DNA of 64,000 nt from Alphaproteobacteria bacterium (GTDB lineage Bacteria > Pseudomonadota > Alphaproteobacteria > Micropepsales > Micropepsaceae). Positions 20,124 through 28,554 of this stretch are shown here, piece by piece. Where the stretch lies: NCBI GenBank assembly GCA_947475445.1, contig CANJLC010000008.1, positions 16,064 through 80,063 on the forward strand, in the 5' to 3' direction. A program made the position numbers and the translations under genes. Numbering within the stretch: position 1 is the stretch's first letter; each line of letters begins with the position of its first letter. The notes under the pieces were generated by a model. The model was not told the DNA's origin, searched no databases, and saw only the letters and a program-made list of their open reading frames with translations.

Positions 20124-20672
20124 TCAGAAATTATAGGACATGTGGATATAGGCGCCGTCGGGATCGGCCGACAGGCTGGAATAGAAATGGCGCGGCTCCT
20201 GGTAGCGCGTATCGAGCAGCCAGGCGTAGCCAAAGGCGATGCCGGAACTGGCCAGCGTGTCATACCAGTGATGTTTCTTGGCATGGACGCGGGTGTAGGA
20301 AACAAACTGCGTCGCCACGAAAGCCGGCAGGCCATAGCGCCAGCCATAGCGGGCCCACAGGAAGCTTGATCCTGACGCGGCCAGCGCGGTGGTGTCGGAC
20401 GGGAAGGATTCAAAATCGCTGCCATCGGGGCGCTTCTCGCGCACGAACTGCTTGAGGCCATAGGCGGTCCCCACCGTGGCCACTGTGCCCACGCCAAGCT
20501 GCGCAACGCCGATCCAGTCATCCTTGTAAACCGCGATGCCGCCCGCAACCACCGGCAGCGCCACTGCCATGGCGGTGCCGGCGTTTTCCAGCCCGTCGGC
20601 CATCGCCAGGCTATCGCCCGCGATCAGGAGCGCGAAGGCGGCCAGGGCAGTGCGTGTTGCAAGACGAAGCAT
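20124..20672 (-). CDS. PAP2-superfamily phosphatase
   Basis: KQFVREKRPDGSDFESFPSDTTALAASGSSFLWARYGW...SYTRVHAKKHHWYDTLASSGIAFGYAW, three PAP2 motifs. Confidence 0.8.
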   Translation of the reverse strand: MLRLATRTALAAFALLIAGDSLAMADGLENAGTAMAVALPVVAGGIAVYKDDWIGVAQLGVGTVATVGTAYGLKQFVREKRPDGSDFESFPSDTTALAASGSSFLWARYGWRYGLPAFVATQFVSYTRVHAKKHHWYDTLASSGIAFGYAWLLDTRYQEPRHFYSSLSADPDGAYIHMSYNF

Positions 20673-20692
20673 TGGGGCCTTTCAGGCGGTGG

Positions 20693-21484
20693 TCAGGATT
20701 TGACGTAGACATCGACGCGGTCGGCGGGACCGCCATCGTCGGCGCCGCCCATGGCGCGCACATCGATGCGCTCGGACGGCACGCCGTCATCAATCAGCAC
20801 CTCGCGGATCGCCAGCGCGCGCTTGAGCGACAGGCGGCGCGCTTCCGAACCCTTGTCGCCCTTGTCGCCGCCATAGGCCAGAAGCTGGACGCGGCTGCCG
20901 GGACCGGTCATGGAATTGTTGAGGTCGCCGGCCAGGAATTTGATCGCGCCCAGCGCGCCTTGCGCTGGATCGGAGGCGCCCGCCGCGAACAGGATAACGG
21001 TGTGCTTGTTCATGCCGGGCAGGGATGCGCCGGTTGAAGCGGTTGTTGCCGGCGGCGGCTCCTCCTTGGCGACCATCTGTCTGGGCGCGGGACCCAGATC
21101 AATTCCAGCGGCGCCCGCGCCGAAACTCGGCGCCGCAGCGGCGGGAGGGGTGGGCGCGGCAGCGGCCGCGCGCTGGGGCTGTGGCTTGGGCGCGGCGGCA
21201 ATCTTGGGTGCCGCCGGCTGCGCCGGAACCGCCACAACGTCCCGGCGGACGCGCGGGCGCTTGGCCGGCATGTGAAGCTGGATGGCGCCGCTGTCCTTGG
21301 CGCTTTGGCCCGGCGCGAGCAGGGGCTGGATCACGCGCATATATTGGCCGCCCGGATAGTAGAGCGTGCCGCCGCCGGTCACCGGCGTGACGCTCACTTC
21401 GTTGCCATTGGGCAGCGCCGCCTGGGCCACCCCGCAGGACGCAGCGAGCAGGCCAGCCATCAGAGCAACGGTGGAAATACGCAT
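20693..21484 (-). CDS. OmpA-like C-terminal domain protein with signal peptide and Ala/Pro linker
   Basis: Signal-like MRISTVALMAGLLAASCGVAQA; C-term RLSLKRALAIREVLIDDGVPSERIDVRAMGG resembles OmpA/MotB domains. Confidence 0.6.
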   Translation of the reverse strand: MRISTVALMAGLLAASCGVAQAALPNGNEVSVTPVTGGGTLYYPGGQYMRVIQPLLAPGQSAKDSGAIQLHMPAKRPRVRRDVVAVPAQPAAPKIAAAPKPQPQRAAAAAPTPPAAAAPSFGAGAAGIDLGPAPRQMVAKEEPPPATTASTGASLPGMNKHTVILFAAGASDPAQGALGAIKFLAGDLNNSMTGPGSRVQLLAYGGDKGDKGSEARRLSLKRALAIREVLIDDGVPSERIDVRAMGGADDGGPADRVDVYVKS

Positions 21485-21674
21485 GAATATTCGCCCAAAT
21501 TCGACAGGAAAAGCTTAGCCAATCCCGAGCCTAGCCTCAATCTAAGGCTTTGCAACATCACCCATATGCCGCAGATTGGGCTGCATTCTTGGGGGAAACG
21601 CCTGTGCGCCGGACCGTGATCGCGCCCCTTCTGGCCTGGTTTTTGGCGCTGACGCACGCATGGGCCGGCCCGCC

Positions 21675-23060
21675 TCAGGGCGTCTGGAAACCGCCGCCCA
21701 GCGCCTTGATGAGCGCCACCGAAGCCGAAAGCTTGGCCCGCCTGACGTCCGAGAGCTGATCGCGGGCGGTGTACAGGCTGCGCTCGGCATCGGTTATGGT
21801 CAGAAAATCCGCATAACCGCTGGTGTATTTGCGGCGCGCCGCGCCAAGTACCTTTTCTGCCTGGGTAACCTGGTCGCGCAGGGCACCCTCCTGCTGCGTC
21901 AAATGGTTCAGGCTGCCTAGGGCATTTTCCACATCCGCGAAGGCGTTCATCGCCGCGGCGCGATAGGCCGCCAGCAATTCCTCCTCGCGTGCCTTGGCTT
22001 CGGCAGTCTTGGCGGCGTTCCTGCCGCCATCGAAAATGCTCTGTACCAGCGCCGCACCTAGGCTAGCTCCAAACCCTACCCCGGGCAGCGTATCCACGGC
22101 GGCCGCGAGCGCCGGATATTGCAATCCGGCGGTAGCGTTCAACGTGATGTTGGGAAGGAACGCAGCCCGCGCCACGGCCAAGTCGGCATGCGCCGCCGCC
22201 AGATTGGCTTCCGCTGCCGCGATATCTGGACGGCGCGTCAACAGTCCGGACGGCAATCCGGGCGCGACCATGGGGATGGTCACGCCGTTCAGGCTGGTGG
22301 CGATGACGGAGAACCCCTCGGGCGGGTGTCCCGTCAGGATCGCCAGCGCATCGCGTGTTTCCAGTTCCTGCTGCTGCAGCGCCGGAAGGAGCGAGCGCTG
22401 CATCGCCATGTTGGCGCGTTCCTGCAGCAGATCTGCGGCAGGCGAGTAGCCCGCGTCGACCCGCCGCTGGACCACGCTCAATATCTCTTGCGACGATTTC
22501 AGGTTGGCCTCAGTCACCGCAATGCGTTCGCGCAAGGACAACAGCAGGAAATAGCTGTTGGCGACGCTGCCGGTGACAGTCAGCGCAACCGTGGCGCGGT
22601 CGGCGGCGCTGGCAGCGCGGGCGGATTCCGCTGAGCTGGCCGCCGCCCGATTCTTGCCCCAGAAATCCAGCTCATAGCTGGCGCCGAGTCCGGCGCTGTA
22701 ATCGGTCTCATGCAGGGACGTGCTGCCGCTCTGGCCATACAGGCTGTCGACGGTGGCATTCAATCCCAGCGTGGGCAACAGGGCCGCGCCGGCTTGGCGG
22801 GCCCTCGCATCGGCTTGGCGCATCCGCGCCTGGGCCTGGGCAATATCCAGATTGCTGGCTTGGGCGGATTCCATCAGCGCATCAAGTTGATTGTCACCAA
22901 AGCCTTTCCACCAATCTGCAGCGGGCCATGCGGTGACGCCGGGCGGCACCGCCTGTTCGAAAGCAGCAGGAATATCGGTTGCGGGCAGTGTCGGTGGCGG
23001 CGTCTGGGTGCAGGCCGCTGAGAGCAACAAGGTTGCAAGGAACGCGCAATGTCGATTCAT
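21675..23060 (-). CDS. RND efflux outer-membrane lipoprotein, NodT family
   Basis: Lipobox LLLSAACTQ; WWKGFGDNQLDALMESAQASNLDIAQAQARMRQADARARQAGAALLPTLGLNAT. Confidence 0.92.
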   Translation of the reverse strand: MNRHCAFLATLLLSAACTQTPPPTLPATDIPAAFEQAVPPGVTAWPAADWWKGFGDNQLDALMESAQASNLDIAQAQARMRQADARARQAGAALLPTLGLNATVDSLYGQSGSTSLHETDYSAGLGASYELDFWGKNRAAASSAESARAASAADRATVALTVTGSVANSYFLLLSLRERIAVTEANLKSSQEILSVVQRRVDAGYSPAADLLQERANMAMQRSLLPALQQQELETRDALAILTGHPPEGFSVIATSLNGVTIPMVAPGLPSGLLTRRPDIAAAEANLAAAHADLAVARAAFLPNITLNATAGLQYPALAAAVDTLPGVGFGASLGAALVQSIFDGGRNAAKTAEAKAREEELLAAYRAAAMNAFADVENALGSLNHLTQQEGALRDQVTQAEKVLGAARRKYTSGYADFLTITDAERSLYTARDQLSDVRRAKLSASVALIKALGGGFQTP

Positions 23061-26000
23061 GACAGCGCCTCCGACTTTTTCGGGCCACCAAAGCGTTCCG
23101 CCAATGCGGGCAGCACGATCAGGTTCAGCATAGTGGAACTGATCAGCCCACCCAGTACCGTAACCGCCATCGGGCCTTCAATTTCCTGTCCGGGCTGGTG
23201 CAATCCCAATGCCAGCGGCAACAGTCCCAGGGCCGTCACTGCGGCCGTCATCAGGATTGGTACCAGCCTTTCCTGCGCTCCACGCAGAATTGTGTCGGCG
23301 CCCCAGGGCATGCCTTCCGCTTCGACCAGATGCTCGTAGTGAGCCAGTAGGAGAATGGCGTTGCGCGCGCTGACGCCGAAGACCGTGACCAGCCCCACCA
23401 TTGCGCCCAGCGACAGGCCCGAGCCCATCAGGGCGATGGCCGCGACGCTGCCAATCAGGCTGAAGGGCAGGTTGACCAGCACCAGCCAGGTATTGCTGCG
23501 CCATTGAAAGCAGATGAAAAGGATCATGCCGATCAGTACGATGGCAAAGCCGGTATAGAGCAGCATCTGGCTCTGGGCCGCGCTTTGCGCCGCCGCCGCG
23601 CCGCTGAATTCGACATAGACGCCAGGCGGAAGTTTCAGAGCCGCCACCCGCGCTTTGGCGTCATCCACGGTGGCTTGCAGAGAACGGCCCAACACATTGA
23701 ACGTGATGGAGACAAAACGCTGGCCCCCTTCGTGATCAATCGCGTAACGCGTTTCGGTCGGCACGATGCGGGCCACTTGGGAGAGCGGCACGGGCCCAAA
23801 AGGACTGGCGATCATCAGCGATGACAGCATTTCCGGCCGGTTGCGCGCATTTTCCGGCAACAGCAAGGTGACATTGACGGCGCGGGTGCCGGAATAGGTC
23901 TGTCCCACCGTCGCGCCGGCATAGTCGGTCTGCACCGCTTCCAGCACGTCTTGGGCCTTGAGGCCGCTGGCGGCCAGCGCGCCGGGCTGCAGCTGCAGCA
24001 TCAGGGTCGGGGTGCCGCTTTGTGGTTTGAACTGCAGGTCTGCAATCCCGGCCGTACCTGACAAGGCCTGGGTAACGAGATGAGCGGTGGCGTCTAGCGC
24101 ATCCAGTTGGTCGCCGAACAGCTTGACGGCGATATCGGCCGTTTCACCGGTCAGGCTTTCGCTGATGCGGTCGCCAAGGAAGGTAACGACTTCGGTCTGC
24201 AGGCCGGGATAGTGGGTGAGGATTTCGCGCAGGGCGTCTTCCGCCACAGCCTGATCAACGGCGGCGTCGGCTTTCAATTCAACATGGAATTCACTGATAT
24301 GGGGTCCCCATGTATCTTCGCTCATGCCGGCACGGCCCACCTGCTGTTCGACGGTGGCGATGTAGGGCAGCGCCAGCACCTCGGCGCTGATGCGCCTGCC
24401 CACGCCCAGCATCTCGTCCAGCGAGGTGCCCGGCGTCGAACTGGACACCTGCATCACAAAATGGCCCTCGCGAAAGTCGGGCATGAAGCTGCTGCTGAGG
24501 AAGGGTAGCGCCGCTGCTGCTGCCAGGGTGCATGCGACCAGCACCGCAACCACGAGGCGGAAATTGCGATAGACATAGTCCACCCCGTCGCGTTGCCAGC
24601 GGCGCACGGCGTGAATCCAGCCGGCATCCGCGTGATGGTCTCGCGCTTTCAACGCCAGTGCCGATAGGGCCGGCATAGCGGTCAGGGCCACGCCCAGCGA
24701 AGCCAGCACAGCCAAGATAAAGGCCAGCGCCAGGGGGCCGACGAATTTGCCTTGCACGCTGGTAGAAAAGAGCTGGGGCAGGAAAACGATGATGACGACC
24801 AGGGTTGCGTAAACAACGGGACCGCGTACTTCCAGCGTGGCGTCGCGGATTACGTCAAGGCGGGCGCGCGGCGCTCCCGCTTTGGAATTTTCACCCAGCC
24901 GCCGTAGGACATTTTCGATGCCAATGATGGCGTCATCCACCAGAACGCCCAATGCCACGGCGAAGCCACCCAGCGTCATGGTGTTAAGCGTCTGGCCCAT
25001 CCGGTCCAGAACCGCGATGGCAGCCAGCAGCGACAGCGGAATGGCCAGGAAGGTAATTAGCGCCGAACGCAAGTCGCGCAGGAAAAGATAAAGCACCGCC
25101 AGGATCAGGAGGGCGGCAATCACCAGGGATTGCTCCAGCGAACCGAGCGCGCGCTCCACGAAATTGGCGGGGCGGTGCAGCGCCGGATAGACCTTGATGC
25201 CCTGCGCTTCCAAAGCGGGGGTCAGCTGTGTAAGCGCGGCTTCCAGCGCCTGCGTGGTTTCGAGCGTATTGACGCCATATTGGCTGGCCAGCGACAGAAG
25301 CACGCCGGGGCGTCCCATCACCAACGCATCGCCCGATCGCAGCGCCGGGGCTTCCGTTACTTTCGCGATGTCGCCGATGGTGATGGGAATATTGTTCCGC
25401 ACCGCCAGAACGGCTCCGGCGATGGCGGCAATATCAGGTTTGGGCACGGGCGTCTGGATCAGCACCCGCTGGTGCGCCAGGTCAATAAAGCCAGCGCCGC
25501 GCAGCGCCAGGGCCGCGCGGGCCGCATCCGAAAGGTCGGTAAGCGTGAAGCCATAAGATGTCATGCGGGTCAGGTCGGGCTGAACCTGGATTTCCCGCAC
25601 CGCGCCGCCGAACAGGATCACATGCGCCACGCCGGGGACTGCCAGCAAGGCGGGCTTCATCACCCATTCCGCCTGGTCCCGGAGAGCGAAAGCGTCGAGC
25701 TTGTCTGAAACAAGCCCAATCTTGAGCAAATCCATCGTGCTGGAGGTCAGCGGCGACAATTGCGGCGTTCCTACCCCTAGGGGCAGGGCGCTGCCCAGCT
25801 CGCTGAGGCGCTCGGAGATGCCCTGGCGCGCGTTATAGAGGTCGGTATTGTCGGCGAACTGCACGGTGATAACTGACAGGCCGGGAATGGATTCCGAGCG
25901 TATGCTGGCAAGCCCAGTGGCGCCATTGACGGCGTTCTCGATGGGCTTGGTAACCAGTTGCTCCACTTGCTGGCTGGTAAAGCCGGGTGCTTCCGTCTGG

Positions 26001-26143
26001 ATATCCACCGTGGACGGCACGAACTCGGGAAATACGTCCAGCGGCGCGGTGCGCATCGACCACAGGCCCAGCAGCAGGGAGATCAGCGTAAGGGTCGCAA
26101 TGATTCCGGCTTGGCGTACGCATAGCCCGACGAGCCAACGCAT
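23057..26143 (-). CDS. Heavy-metal-type (CusA/CzcA) RND efflux permease
   Basis: 1028 aa; APLDVFPEFVPSTVDIQTEAPGFTSQQVEQLVTKPIENAVNG, GGFAVALGVLVDDAIIGIENVLRRL. Confidence 0.93.
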   Translation of the reverse strand: MRWLVGLCVRQAGIIATLTLISLLLGLWSMRTAPLDVFPEFVPSTVDIQTEAPGFTSQQVEQLVTKPIENAVNGATGLASIRSESIPGLSVITVQFADNTDLYNARQGISERLSELGSALPLGVGTPQLSPLTSSTMDLLKIGLVSDKLDAFALRDQAEWVMKPALLAVPGVAHVILFGGAVREIQVQPDLTRMTSYGFTLTDLSDAARAALALRGAGFIDLAHQRVLIQTPVPKPDIAAIAGAVLAVRNNIPITIGDIAKVTEAPALRSGDALVMGRPGVLLSLASQYGVNTLETTQALEAALTQLTPALEAQGIKVYPALHRPANFVERALGSLEQSLVIAALLILAVLYLFLRDLRSALITFLAIPLSLLAAIAVLDRMGQTLNTMTLGGFAVALGVLVDDAIIGIENVLRRLGENSKAGAPRARLDVIRDATLEVRGPVVYATLVVIIVFLPQLFSTSVQGKFVGPLALAFILAVLASLGVALTAMPALSALALKARDHHADAGWIHAVRRWQRDGVDYVYRNFRLVVAVLVACTLAAAAALPFLSSSFMPDFREGHFVMQVSSSTPGTSLDEMLGVGRRISAEVLALPYIATVEQQVGRAGMSEDTWGPHISEFHVELKADAAVDQAVAEDALREILTHYPGLQTEVVTFLGDRISESLTGETADIAVKLFGDQLDALDATAHLVTQALSGTAGIADLQFKPQSGTPTLMLQLQPGALAASGLKAQDVLEAVQTDYAGATVGQTYSGTRAVNVTLLLPENARNRPEMLSSLMIASPFGPVPLSQVARIVPTETRYAIDHEGGQRFVSITFNVLGRSLQATVDDAKARVAALKLPPGVYVEFSGAAAAQSAAQSQMLLYTGFAIVLIGMILFICFQWRSNTWLVLVNLPFSLIGSVAAIALMGSGLSLGAMVGLVTVFGVSARNAILLLAHYEHLVEAEGMPWGADTILRGAQERLVPILMTAAVTALGLLPLALGLHQPGQEIEGPMAVTVLGGLISSTMLNLIVLPALAERFGGPKKSEALS

Positions 26144-26146
26144 GGG

Positions 26147-27103
26147 CTATTCCTCGACTTCTGTGCTCGGATTGATTTCGCGCGCCAGTAAGAGGCCGGT
26201 GCCGGTTACCACGATCTGCTGTCCCGCCGCGATGCCATTGCCGCCCGGTACGAAGTAGCCCTCAACCATCGGCCGGGCGATATCGATTTTGGTGCGCACG
26301 AAGTTGCGCGGTGCGGCCTGGGCGTAAGCCCACGCTTCGCTTTCGCCATAGACAAGTGCCGTAGCGGGCACCAAAACGCCCTCAACCGCGGCGCCCACAG
26401 GCACGGAAACGGTAACATGCTCGTTCTGGGCCAGGTCGCTGCCGTCTACCAGCGCGTAAAGGCTGCGGCCCGGAACAGTGGTGTCTGCCGGCGCGTCCCA
26501 GATGGTGGTGGCGCTCCAGCTTCGCGCGTCGTTGCCGAGGCGGGAAATGTGCAGTGCGGCGGGCAAGCTATTGCCGATGGCTCCTGCCGGCAGATTCACC
26601 CGCACGAGTACGGTCTTTCCAGAAGTCAGCCGGGCCATGACGGCCTGACGCGATGCACTGTCTCGCCAGGGCGCGCCACGGCCAAAAGCGGCTTCGGTCT
26701 TGCGGCTCGCCAGCGTCAGCGCGGCCTGGTCGGCAGCCGCCTTGCTTTGCGCCGTTTCCGCCACTTCGCGCGATACGGCGGCGTCTTCGCCGCTTGCCAG
26801 GGATTGCGCGCGGGCCGCGGCCGCCTGGCTCTGCATCGCTGCCGCCTGTGCGGTGAGGAATTCCGCATCTGTCACGGCGATGGTATCCTGCGCCGCCACC
26901 ACGCCATAGCCGGTGACCTGCTGGCGATATTGCACCGCCTTGGCTGCAACCGTGGTGATGCCAAGGCTCTGCACTTCATCGGCAGTCAGGGTGACGCCGG
27001 GCGCGCCGGCCTCTTCCTTCGCCGCTTCCGGCACGCTGCTTTTCTCGCAGCCGCAAAGCGTCACAAGCACCGTCAAGGCAGCAATGATCAATTCGCGCCG
27101 CAT
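26147..27103 (-). CDS. RND efflux periplasmic adaptor subunit
   Basis: Lipoprotein-like N-term LVTLCGC, LTADEVQSLGITTVAAKAVQYRQQVTGYGVV; operon with permease and OMF. Confidence 0.85.
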   Translation of the reverse strand: MRRELIIAALTVLVTLCGCEKSSVPEAAKEEAGAPGVTLTADEVQSLGITTVAAKAVQYRQQVTGYGVVAAQDTIAVTDAEFLTAQAAAMQSQAAAARAQSLASGEDAAVSREVAETAQSKAAADQAALTLASRKTEAAFGRGAPWRDSASRQAVMARLTSGKTVLVRVNLPAGAIGNSLPAALHISRLGNDARSWSATTIWDAPADTTVPGRSLYALVDGSDLAQNEHVTVSVPVGAAVEGVLVPATALVYGESEAWAYAQAAPRNFVRTKIDIARPMVEGYFVPGGNGIAAGQQIVVTGTGLLLAREINPSTEVEE

Positions 27104-27131
27104 GCCCGTCTCTCCTGCTAGACGCTTTAGT

Positions 27132-28166
27132 CTACCGGCTGAGGGTGATCAGGCGAAAGGTGCCTGCCACCGGAACGCGCCTGGGCCTGGGCCGGTCCGC
27201 CGTAGGATTACCGGGTTTGGTCTCCACTGTGGCAACAAAAACCCTGTGTGTCTTCGGGTCCAGCTCCATGGTGCGGGCGCCGATGGCGGTTGGGACATTG
27301 TCCAGAACGGTATATTTGTCGGGACTGTCTTCATGCGCCACGGTCAGCGTGCCGCTCTCGCCATTCGAGCTGAATACCAGCCCGGTGGCGGGATCAAAAC
27401 GATTGGCGTCCACGCCATCGCCGATCTTGATGGTGGTGACGACCTTGCCGGTCTTCATGTCGGTAACGGCAATCAGGCCATCACATCCCGAAAAGACGCG
27501 GCCATGGGCGATGTCGGCGGCCTGACCTGAAGGACCTTCGCAGGGCGCCAGCGGGAAGTGACCCTTAACCTTCAGGGTCCGGGCGTCGAAGGCGACCAAC
27601 TCGCTCTTGTCCTCGATATTGACATAGATCATGCCCGCGCCATCGGAAGAGGCAGCTTCCGGCTTACCGCCCAACGCCACGGTGCCGGTGACTTTTCCCG
27701 TCACAGGATCAATGGCGGTGGCGTCATTGCTGGTGCCATTGAAAGTGAAAATGCGCTTGGAGGTGGGATCATACATGATGCCATCGGGCCGTGTGCCCAC
27801 GGCTATTTCCGACAATTTCTTGAGACTTTTGCCATCCACCACCGATACCTTGTTGGAGCCGCCCTCGCTGATATAGACCCGCGCGCCCACGAAAGCGGTG
27901 CCATGAACACCTGAAAGCCCCGTGATATCCGTCAACAGCTTGCCTGTGTCAGGGTCAACCACCATCACATGATCGCCGCGAGTGATGAAAAGATGGCCGG
28001 TGGCAGGATCCATATTGAGATAATCAAAGCCGCCCTCGCCACCCAGCGTGACAGTCCTCACGACATGATAGCCCGAAGTGGCGGCGACTGCGCCAGTGGC
28101 CAGCATTGATACGCATAGCGCGGTTCCGAAGATGCGAAGTGGGGATGCACGGAATAGGTTTTTCAT
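27132..28166 (-). CDS. YncE-like beta-propeller protein
   Basis: Repeated YVSEGGSNKVSVVDGKSLKKLSEIAVGTRPDGIMYDP / IFTFNGTSNDATAIDPVTGKVTGTVALGGKPEAA blades. Confidence 0.85.
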   Translation of the reverse strand: MKNLFRASPLRIFGTALCVSMLATGAVAATSGYHVVRTVTLGGEGGFDYLNMDPATGHLFITRGDHVMVVDPDTGKLLTDITGLSGVHGTAFVGARVYISEGGSNKVSVVDGKSLKKLSEIAVGTRPDGIMYDPTSKRIFTFNGTSNDATAIDPVTGKVTGTVALGGKPEAASSDGAGMIYVNIEDKSELVAFDARTLKVKGHFPLAPCEGPSGQAADIAHGRVFSGCDGLIAVTDMKTGKVVTTIKIGDGVDANRFDPATGLVFSSNGESGTLTVAHEDSPDKYTVLDNVPTAIGARTMELDPKTHRVFVATVETKPGNPTADRPRPRRVPVAGTFRLITLSR

Positions 28167-28302
28167 GACGACCTCCTGGTTGTACCAATGTTGGTCTGCC
28201 TGACGAACCGTGGCGCGTCACTCGCGCGCACTTCACTTCATTCAACCAGCAGGGAACATACCGGACACTCGTGGTTGCCTGCAGCTAACAATAGTTTAAT
28301 GC

Positions 28303-28372
28303 GGCAGACAGTCCTTATCTATCGTGCATTTTCCGTGGCTTAGCACGCTAAATGCAAGGTGGACCGTCTGCC
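28303..28372. repeat. Nested inverted repeat in the divergent RND/TonB-receptor intergenic region
   Basis: GGCAGACAGTCC ... GGACCGTCTGCC (11 of 12 paired) enclosing TGCATTT ... AAATGCA. Confidence 0.6.
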
Positions 28373-28554
28373 AGACATCCAAGTTGATCTTTATTCGGCA
28401 ATCGTCACCAAAGCGTCAAACAGACGTGACATTGGCTTTCTGGAGACGGGGCAATCTGGCCGATCTGCACATCAGGGCGATTTCGCAAAACGCGATTCCG
28501 CCGGCGCGATCACTTTGTCCTCGTGTGTCTTTGGATTTTAGGAACGAGGATTTC

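Noticed and set aside
28324-28554. N-terminal extension of the TonB receptor ORF
   Set aside because: The signal peptide starts at the ATG at 28555; the upstream part is intergenic sequence that happens to be open.
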